DNA of 36,157 nucleotides from Azoarcus sp. (GTDB lineage: Bacteria > Pseudomonadota > Gammaproteobacteria > Burkholderiales > Rhodocyclaceae), in contig JAITMK010000011.1 of NCBI GenBank assembly GCA_031277415.1, positions 1-36,157 of the forward strand, given 5' to 3'. Shown one piece after another: positions 1 through 6,758 of the stretch. The notes beneath the pieces are model-generated. The model made no database searches. It had not been told where the DNA came from and saw nothing but the letters and a program-made list of their open reading frames with translations. The position numbers and the translations under genes were made by a program. Each line of letters opens with the position of its first letter. The stretch's first letter is position 1.

Positions 1-460
1 TTTTGTATTCCGGATAGCGTTTCGTGAGCAGAGGAATACCACAATCATGAAACAGCCCGAAGGTATAGGCGGTATCCGGATCGAGCTTGCCGACGATGGA
101 AGCCAGCCGTTTTCCGGCGATGGCGGTATAGCGCGAATTGTCCCAGAAACGGTCGAGTGAGGCATTGCTATCGTTGATTGAGCCTTGCAGAAGGGCTTCC
201 CGCACCAGATTGACCAGGGAACCGAAGCCGAGTATCTTGATTGCGTCCGCAATGGAGTTGATGCGGCGACCACAGCCGAGGAGCGGAGAGTTGGCCGTGC
301 GAATGACGACAGCGGAAATTCCCGCATCCTGACTGACGAGTCCTGCAATCCTTTTGCTGTTGGTTTGCTGGCTATTCAATTCGTCCATCAACTGGGTGAG
401 AATCGCCGGGCAAGCCGGGATGGTGACACCGCGTAGTGCTCTGTTATCGGCGATATCCAT
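1..460 (-). CDS. HDOD-domain protein (3' end off the left edge)
   Basis: Manual translation of the minus strand from ATG at 460: MDIADNRALRGVTIPACPAILTQLMDELNSQQTNSKRIAGLVSQDAGISAVVIRTANSPLLG...IADAIKILGFGSLVNLVREALL...FWDNSRYTAIAGKRLA...AYTFGLFHDCGIPLL, an HDOD pattern. Open to the window edge, so absent from the ORF track. Confidence 0.85.
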   Translation of the reverse strand, partial: MDIADNRALRGVTIPACPAILTQLMDELNSQQTNSKRIAGLVSQDAGISAVVIRTANSPLLGCGRRINSIADAIKILGFGSLVNLVREALLQGSINDSNASLDRFWDNSRYTAIAGKRLASIVGKLDPDTAYTFGLFHDCGIPLLTKRYPEYK

Positions 461-630
461 GATGTGATCTTTACCCTGTTTTCGACAGATACCTTCGCGA
501 AGCCTATCGTGTATTCGTCACGCATGCCGCGTACAATGCCGCAATACGCGGAAGAAATGCTTATGACGACGCATGGAACGGCCTAAAATCTCCCCATTCA
601 CTCTCATCGTTCGTATGGAGGCGTTGGATC

Positions 631-1722
631 ATGGAATGGTTTGAAAAATGGCTGGAGAGGCTTGCCGGTGGGGATCCGATGACACTGTTTTCCCTGCACA
701 CGCTGTTGATCGTGCTTGCCATCGTGATTTTCAACTACGTGTTGCAGCGTGTGTTGACCCGATTCGGCAGGACAACCGCGGATACATTCTGGGAATCGGT
801 ACTGGCAGCATCCGCCCGGCGTCCGCTGTCCGTATTGGTCTGGGTGGTGGGTATCTCGTTCGTCGGGCAGATGGCACAGGCACAAACGAAAGCCTCCATT
901 CTTGCAATTGTCCATCCCGTGCGCGTCATCGGGGTCATCGTTTGCCTGGGCTGGTTCCTGACAGGGTTCATCAGTAATGCAAAAGAGGCAATCATCCGGC
1001 GGCAGATCGCTCGCGGCGTGGAAGTCGACAGAACGACGATTGATGCCATCGGCCAGCTTCTGCGAATTGCGGTGTGGGTCACGATATTTCTGGTCGGCCT
1101 GCAAAGTTTGGGGTTTTCAATTCAAGGAGTGTTGGCTTTCGGGGGTATTGGCGGGATTGCCATCGGCTTTGCAGCCAAGGATTTGCTGGCCAATTTCTTC
1201 GGCAGCCTGATGATCTATTTTGACCGTCCGTTTGCCGTCGGTGACTGGATACGTTCGCCGGAGAAGCAGATTGAAGGCACGGTCGAAGACATCGGTTGGC
1301 GTCTGACCCGCATTCGCACCCTGGACAAGCGCCCCCTGTACGTGCCCAATTCGGTATTCACGACCATCACGGTCGAAAATCCATCGCGGATGAGCCACCG
1401 GCGCATCGACGAAACCATCGGCCTGCGCTACGACGACATTGGCAAGGTTGCTGCCATTGTCGAAGACATTCAGGCCCTGATGCGCGCGCATCCGGGAATC
1501 GACCAGAATCAGGCCGCGGTCGTCAATTTCGACAAGTTCAACGATTGCTCGCTCGACATCGTGGTGCGTGCGCACAGCCATGTGACGGCAGGCACCGAGT
1601 TCCAGCAGATCAAGCAGGACATCCTGTTGAAGATTGCCGACATCATCGACAGTCATGGCGCGGAAATCGCGTTTCCGACGCACGTCAATCTCACCCGCGC
1701 CTTGCCGCCCCAGGACGCATGA
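631..1722 (+). CDS. MscS-family mechanosensitive ion channel
   Basis: 363 aa; N-terminal TM helices, then GVLAFGGIGGIAIGFAAKDLLANFFGSLMIYFDRPFAVGDWI and VPNSVFTTITVENPSR, typical of the MscS pore and beta domain. Confidence 0.93.
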   Translation: MEWFEKWLERLAGGDPMTLFSLHTLLIVLAIVIFNYVLQRVLTRFGRTTADTFWESVLAASARRPLSVLVWVVGISFVGQMAQAQTKASILAIVHPVRVIGVIVCLGWFLTGFISNAKEAIIRRQIARGVEVDRTTIDAIGQLLRIAVWVTIFLVGLQSLGFSIQGVLAFGGIGGIAIGFAAKDLLANFFGSLMIYFDRPFAVGDWIRSPEKQIEGTVEDIGWRLTRIRTLDKRPLYVPNSVFTTITVENPSRMSHRRIDETIGLRYDDIGKVAAIVEDIQALMRAHPGIDQNQAAVVNFDKFNDCSLDIVVRAHSHVTAGTEFQQIKQDILLKIADIIDSHGAEIAFPTHVNLTRALPPQDA

Positions 1723-2105
1723 ACGCAGCGATATTCGTGGCAATCGGTCTGGGTGGAGCCTGCGGGGCGTGGCTGCGCTGGGCGCTCGGAGCGTGGCTCA
1801 ATCCTTCGGGTTTCGTGCTGCCGCTGGGAACCCTGGCGGCCAACCTGGGCGGCTGCTTTCTGATGGGTATGACTCTGGCAGTAATACAAAACTGGCCCGG
1901 CCTGTCGCCCGTGCTGAGACTGGGCATTACGACGGGCCTGCTTGGCGGGTTGACTACCTTTTCAACCTTCTCGGCGGAAGCTTTTCACCTTGCCCAGCGC
2001 GGCGAATGGGGCTGGATGGCGGCGCATACGCTGTCGCATGTTGTGGGTTCGATCCTGTTGACCTGCCTTGGTTACGGCCTGGTGCAGGCGCAATGGAAGG
2101 GGTGA
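1719..2105 (+). CDS. crcB: CrcB/Fluc-family fluoride channel
   Basis: From ATG 1719 (ATGA overlap with the MscS stop): GGACGAWLRWALG...PLGTLAANLGGCFLMG...GITTGLLGGLTTFSTFSAEAF. Confidence 0.92.
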   Translation: MNAAIFVAIGLGGACGAWLRWALGAWLNPSGFVLPLGTLAANLGGCFLMGMTLAVIQNWPGLSPVLRLGITTGLLGGLTTFSTFSAEAFHLAQRGEWGWMAAHTLSHVVGSILLTCLGYGLVQAQWKG

Positions 2106-2142
2106 ATTGCGTGAATGAATGTGCAACATATCGGGCGACCAC
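2102..2142 (-). repeat. Interspersed repeat copy (truncated), same family as 2791-2850, 3606-3666 and 21064-21141
   Basis: gtgaattgcgtgaatgaatgtgcaacatatcgggcgaccac recurs almost identically at the other loci; the crcB stop codon lies inside it. Confidence 0.85.
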
Positions 2143-2761
2143 TTGTTCGAGATGACCATCTTCATGGTTTCGGTGTTGGAGTCCTGGGTGTCATATGGGG
2201 AGTGTTTTTGTTGTCAGTTTGAACGTGCGCTGGGGACTTCCGCAACAAAATCCTCGTGTCAATTTGAACGTGCACTGGGGACTTCTGCAACAAAACATTC
2301 TGCGCGCCGCGAAGCGAAGTCGCAGAATCCGGACCAGAAATTTGCACCGGTCTTCCTTTGCCAAATACTGTCCCGGATCCTGCGCCTTGGTGCTGGATGA
2401 CAGGTGATGGGTAGGGTAAGGGTGATGCAAAGATTCCTTTATTGGGGCTGGGAACATTGCATTTTTCGGCGCCTTCACTGATGGCGTTCGCAAGCTGCCT
2501 CATGGTGTTGTCTTCGTTGACCGAGGGACACTTGTTTAGAAATTTGCGACGGTCTTTTACCGTGTCCGACCATTTCTTGCGCGAAATACTGAAATACCTT
2601 TGGATTGAGGGGGCGCACCCGTTCGGGCGTTGGCCGGTTGATAGACACAGGATTGCCTCACATGCCAGTTTTGTGTCCCCCGTCAGCATTCCTCCGTGGT
2701 TTTGCGCGTTTGCCGTGAAACAGGCCCCGAAGATCATCAGGGCGAATAGGCTTTTTTTCAT
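2143..2761 (-). pseudogene. TrbM-like gene copy 1, disrupted (chimeric C-terminus)
   Basis: MKKSLFALMIFGACFTANAQNHGGMLTGDTKLACEAILCLSTGQRPNGCAPSIQRYFSISRKKWSDTVKDRRKFLNKCPSVNEDNTMRQLANAISEGAEKC matches copies 2 and 3, then diverges. A TrbM fragment reappears at 2143-2190 before the repeat element. ORF 2162..2761 remains open. Confidence 0.75.
2215..2304. repeat. Two tandem copies of a 45-bp unit
   Basis: cagtttgaacgtgcgctggggacttccgcaacaaaa... at 2215 repeated as caatttgaacgtgcactggggacttctgcaacaaaa at 2260, inside the sequence interrupting TrbM copy 1. Confidence 0.85.
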
Positions 2762-2790
2762 GATCACTCCCCTTTGAAAAATGACTGTGC

Positions 2791-2850
2791 TCGCCCGGCG
2801 AATTGCGTGAATGAATGTGCAACATATCGGGCGACCACAGGTCGCCCCTA
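2791..2850 (-). repeat. Interspersed repeat copy between TrbM-like genes
   Basis: tcgcccggcgaattgcgtgaatgaatgtgcaacatatcgggcgaccacaggtcgcccctac; ends in the GTAGGGGCG inverted-repeat core. Confidence 0.85.
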
Positions 2851-2900
2851 CCGCGTCAGTTGAAAACATTCCTTCGCGTGATTGCTGCGTTTTCCTGAGC

Positions 2901-3184
2901 AATCCGGGCGTTATATTTCTCTAATGCCTGCTGGTACTGCGCAGGTTCTACCCAAAACCCTCCGCGCGCCGGGTCACCTACATAAACCGGCACGGTCTCA
3001 TCCAGGTCTGTATATGCGTGGTTCCAGTAAGCGCCGCAATATAATCCGGGCGTTATATTTCTCTAATGCCTGCTGGTACTGCGCAGGTTCTACCCAAAAC
3101 CCTCCGCGCGCCGGGTCACCTACATAAACCGGCGCGGTCGCATCCAGGTCTGTATACGCGTGGTTCCAGTAAGCGCCGCAATAG
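2901..3184. repeat. 142-bp tandem duplication (2901-3042 / 3043-3184) of the TrbM 3' module
   Basis: Both units begin aatccgggcgttatatttctctaatgcctgctggtactgcgcagg and differ at only a few positions; period 142 bp (not a multiple of 3). Confidence 0.92.
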
Positions 3185-3576
3185 CTGGGCATCCTGTTCG
3201 AGATGACCATCTTCGTGGTTTCGGTATTGGGGTCCCAGGCGTATGAACGCAAATTATTGAAGCTGGCAACATCGCATCTTCCGGCGCCTTCACTGATGGC
3301 GTTCACAAGCTGCCTCATGGTGTTGTCTTCGGTCTTGACCGAGGGACACTTGTTCAGAAATTTGCGACGGTCTTTTACCGTGTCCGACCATTTCTTGTGC
3401 GAAATACTGAAATACCTTTGGAGCGAGGGGGTGCACTCGTTCGGGCGTTGGCCGGTTGATAGACACAGGATTGCCTCACATGCCAGTTTTGTGTCCCCCG
3501 TCAGCATTCCGTGGTTTTGCGCGTTTGTCGTGAAACAGGCCCCGAAGATCATCAGGGCGAACAGGCTTTTTTTCAT
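2998..3576 (-). CDS. TrbM-like protein copy 2 (C-terminus frameshifted by the 142-bp duplication)
   Basis: MKKSLFALMIFGACFTTNAQNHGMLTGDTKLACEAILCLSTGQRPNECTPSLQRYFSISHKKWSDTVKDRRKFLNKCPSV...; the tail NARI-ILRRLLEPRIYRPG replaces NARIAQENAAATRKNIFN of copy 3. Confidence 0.8.
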   Translation of the reverse strand: MKKSLFALMIFGACFTTNAQNHGMLTGDTKLACEAILCLSTGQRPNECTPSLQRYFSISHKKWSDTVKDRRKFLNKCPSVKTEDNTMRQLVNAISEGAGRCDVASFNNLRSYAWDPNTETTKMVISNRMPSYCGAYWNHAYTDLDATAPVYVGDPARGGFWVEPAQYQQALEKYNARIILRRLLEPRIYRPG

Positions 3577-3605
3577 GATCACTCCCCTTTGAAAAATGAC
3601 TGCGC

Positions 3606-3666
3606 TCGCCCGGTGAATTGCGTGAATGAATGTGCAACATATCGGGTGACCACAGGTCGCCCCTAC
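3606..3666 (-). repeat. Interspersed repeat copy between TrbM-like genes 2 and 3
   Basis: tcgcccggtgaattgcgtgaatgaatgtgcaacatatcgggtgaccacaggtcgcccctac. Confidence 0.85.
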
Positions 3667-3670
3667 CGCG

Positions 3671-4246
3671 TCAGTTGAAAATATTCTTTCGCGTGGCTGC
3701 TGCGTTTTCCTGAGCAATCCGGGCGTTATATTTCTCTAATGCCTGCTGGTACTGCGCAGGTTCTACCCAAAACCCTCCGCGCGCCGGGTCACCTACATAA
3801 ACCGGCACGGTCGCATCCAGGTCTGTATACGCGTGGTTCCAGTAAGCGCCGCAATAGTTGGGCATCTTGTTCGAGATGATCATCTTCGTGGTTTCGGTAT
3901 TGGGGTCCCAGGCGTATGAACGCAAATTATTGAGGTTGGCAACATCGCATTTTCCGGCGCCTTCACTGACAGCGTTTGCAAGCTGCTTCATGGTGTTGTC
4001 TTCGTTGACCGAGGGACACTTGTCCAGAAATTTGCGGCGGTCTTTCACCGTGTCCGACCATTTTTTGCGCGAAATACTGAAATACTTTTTGATCGAGGGG
4101 GCGCACTCGTCCGGGCGTTGGCCGGTTGATAGACACAGGACCGCCTCACATGCCAGTTTTTTGTCACCCGTCAGCATTCCGTGGTTTTGCGCGTTTGCCG
4201 TGAAACCGGTCCCGAAGATCGCCAGGGCGAATAGGCTTTTTTTCAT
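3671..4246 (-). CDS. TrbM-like conjugal transfer protein, apparently intact copy 3
   Basis: From ATG 4246: signal peptide MKKSLFALAIFGTGFTANAQ, then LTGDKKLACEAVLCLSTGQRPDECAPSIKKYFSISRKKWSDTVKDRRKFLDKCPSV, the TrbM-family core. Confidence 0.82.
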   Translation of the reverse strand: MKKSLFALAIFGTGFTANAQNHGMLTGDKKLACEAVLCLSTGQRPDECAPSIKKYFSISRKKWSDTVKDRRKFLDKCPSVNEDNTMKQLANAVSEGAGKCDVANLNNLRSYAWDPNTETTKMIISNKMPNYCGAYWNHAYTDLDATVPVYVGDPARGGFWVEPAQYQQALEKYNARIAQENAAATRKNIFN

Positions 4247-4274
4247 GATCACTTCCCTTTGAAAAATGATTGAG

Positions 4275-6560
4275 TCAAAGAGACAACTCAGGTTCTTTAC
4301 GCTGAGACTCTTCGTGCACATGCGTAGCGTTTTCCTGCGCGTTGGAATCCGACTGTTCCAACTGCTCCAGGAAATCAGGGTTTTCCGCAGCCTTGTCATA
4401 TTTGGAAATAGCCTCGGTCTGAGCATTCTCTGGTTCGAGCTTTGTCATTTCCTGCACGATGCCACGCCAGTACGCAAGCTTTTCAAGGGCTTCCGGTGTC
4501 CTGTCGGCCAGCGCCGGGTTTTTCTTGAGTTCTTCAAGATTTGCAGTGACGCTGGACGTGGCTACAGTGTGTAATTGCGGCTGGTTCTTGTTCAGATCGT
4601 GGCGCGGGGCGTACTCGGATTTATCTTGTTGCTCCGCGTAATCGGCCTGCCGTTCGCTCACTGGCTGGATATTGTTTGTCGCCCGCTCCTGCCGCAGCAC
4701 TTCGAGCGCGACAAGATCGGCCTTTTTGGGTGAGTAGCCAGTGGTTTTAAGTCCCTGGCTTTCTGCTTCGAGCCACGCTTCCCGGCGAAATTCCTTGGAG
4801 CCCGATAATTTGAGAGTGTTCCATTGCTTGGCCTTTGCCACAGCAATCATGTCACTAACAACCCCACTGTCCGCGCCCGACATTTTTAGCTTGTTGCCGA
4901 GGTCTTCAAAGGCTACGCGCGGCTGCCTTTCCTTCGTGTAAAACTTGCCGTCGACTTCAAGATACCTTTGCGCGACAGAATGCGGCAGGACGAATTCATT
5001 GGCGCCAAGCTCCTTACCGGTTGGCTCGTTCAGATCGATCATGTGCTCCCGCTGCTCTCGTCCCATCTTTGCTTTGAGGATGGACTCGATTTCAGCATTT
5101 CGCACGGCTTGCCCCTCTTCCTCATGGCGCACGCGCCCACCGGCTCCGGGCAATTCGGAGCGTGAGTCCCCGGGCGTCCCGATTTCTGCGCTACTACGCA
5201 GATCTCCAGGCTCTACTGCACCAGACGGGTAATTGGATTCGCGTCCACGCAAATCAAGATCATCGATGGCAAGCAGTTCCGAGCGCGAGTCCTCGGGTGA
5301 TTCAAGCACATCGGCTTCGCTGCGTGCCCTGGCACCGAGCCGATCGAGCGACTCGGCTTCGTCGTTAGCGCTTTTCGGACGATCACTGTGAAGACTGATG
5401 ATGCGCTCTTCACCAAGCACGGCGGCAAACGTTCCGTTTTCGTTAAATCCGTTTTTACTTTCCACGAAAAGCTGAGGCGATACCTTATCGAGAGCGTTTC
5501 GGTAATGCTCGTTCGCCTGAGCGCAAGCCGCCATCTCTTTGAGTTGCCTGTCACGGGCTTGTTCATCATCAAGCAGATCGAGGCGCACCATATCGGCATC
5601 AACCTGTTTAGCGACTTCATCGAGGGGCATGCTTTTTACATGGCCGACTTTCTCAGCCAGGGTTCGTGCGTCGATTTCGGCGAGTATCGACGGGGCAATC
5701 TCTGCAATTTCTTTGCGATAGTACGGATTTGCGGTGGCTTTCTGACCGATTGTGGCTAGCGCCTGTTCTCGTTCTTCTGCGTTGAGCGCGTCAAAGCGAT
5801 CAATGTCCGCATCAGCGGCATCCGTTGCCTCTTGTTTCAACATGTCCTGCACTGTGCGGGCGTTTTTAGCCGTAGCTTCCTCAATGCGGTTATTCATACT
5901 GTATCCTCTGCTTTCCCGCACTTCTTCCTGGTACGGGAAGTGTTGCTGCGTTCGGGTTTGGTCGTGCAGTCCTTGCGCAACCATCCGGGTGATGTTTTCG
6001 AGGTCTGCGGAGGTCATCCGCCGGGGCTGTTCGGCGGTGCACGTTTCATAAAACGATTGCGAGCCCTCCTGACGAATTTGCACTGCTTCCTGTTCGTTGC
6101 CGGGTGCGGAAATCTTTTCGGTGAAGGTTGCATAGACCTCTTCGGCCCTTTCACGCACATCGACGTCCGGATACACCACGTCGACGTGGTTCCATAACCC
6201 GAGAAGCCCACGCTGCTGTCGCGCGGCAATCAGGGCATCGAGGAGGGCATCCTTTTCTTGCGTGGTAAATGTGTTGATACCGTAGTGACCAAGGATTTCA
6301 TGACGCAGGGATTCATTGGCGTCATGTATGTCATTGGTATTGCCTGCAATCAAATTCACCTGACCATGAAATGCCCGTCCATCGCGGCTCACGAACGGTT
6401 TTGGGCTGATCGTGGCCTTGAGGTTCGAAAGGTCGCCGTCGTAATCCGGATAGATATCTTGCGGTTTCTCGCCGATTTTGTAATAAAGGTGGCGAGCCAC
6501 CGGATACTGTTCACAGAAATCCCGGACAACCTGCTGATAGTCGTCAGCGGAGATGGGCAT
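4275..6560 (-). CDS. Large polyvalent protein: N-terminal HExxxH (HEILGHYG) putative metallopeptidase-like domain, C-terminal LPD7-like domain
   Basis: 761 aa; ESLRHEILGHYGINTF and downstream RAEEVYATFTE; C-terminal NEFVLPHSVAQRYLEVDGKFYTKERQPRVAFEDLGNKLKM...MIAVAKAKQWNTLKLSGSKEFRREAWLEAESQGLKTTGYSPKKAD, an LPD7 pattern common next to conjugation genes. Confidence 0.75.
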   Translation of the reverse strand: MPISADDYQQVVRDFCEQYPVARHLYYKIGEKPQDIYPDYDGDLSNLKATISPKPFVSRDGRAFHGQVNLIAGNTNDIHDANESLRHEILGHYGINTFTTQEKDALLDALIAARQQRGLLGLWNHVDVVYPDVDVRERAEEVYATFTEKISAPGNEQEAVQIRQEGSQSFYETCTAEQPRRMTSADLENITRMVAQGLHDQTRTQQHFPYQEEVRESRGYSMNNRIEEATAKNARTVQDMLKQEATDAADADIDRFDALNAEEREQALATIGQKATANPYYRKEIAEIAPSILAEIDARTLAEKVGHVKSMPLDEVAKQVDADMVRLDLLDDEQARDRQLKEMAACAQANEHYRNALDKVSPQLFVESKNGFNENGTFAAVLGEERIISLHSDRPKSANDEAESLDRLGARARSEADVLESPEDSRSELLAIDDLDLRGRESNYPSGAVEPGDLRSSAEIGTPGDSRSELPGAGGRVRHEEEGQAVRNAEIESILKAKMGREQREHMIDLNEPTGKELGANEFVLPHSVAQRYLEVDGKFYTKERQPRVAFEDLGNKLKMSGADSGVVSDMIAVAKAKQWNTLKLSGSKEFRREAWLEAESQGLKTTGYSPKKADLVALEVLRQERATNNIQPVSERQADYAEQQDKSEYAPRHDLNKNQPQLHTVATSSVTANLEELKKNPALADRTPEALEKLAYWRGIVQEMTKLEPENAQTEAISKYDKAAENPDFLEQLEQSDSNAQENATHVHEESQRKEPELSL

Positions 6561-6748
6561 CAGTCTTCACCGCCATCACCCATCAAAGCGGCATCAACCT
6601 CTTCGGCTGGCGCGCCAGGGGGGAGGCCAAGCATTTCACGCAGAGATTTCGTGCGGATGTGCGTGGGCGGCGGCAATGGTTCACCGCTTGTCACATCATC
6701 GTCAAAGCACGGGCCGGCGGGAGGGGGGGAGCATTTTTCATCTGACAT
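6560..6748 (-). CDS. Small conserved-context protein, unknown function
   Basis: 62 aa, its stop overlaps the ATG of the 761-aa gene; lies between the coupling-protein gene and that gene on the same strand. Confidence 0.5.
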   Translation of the reverse strand: MSDEKCSPPPAGPCFDDDVTSGEPLPPPTHIRTKSLREMLGLPPGAPAEEVDAALMGDGGED

Positions 6749-6758
6749 TGTTCATTCC

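Noticed and set aside
604-1743. Minus-strand ORFs of 166 and 208 aa in the mscS region
   Set aside because: Antisense to the MscS gene, without identifiable domains.
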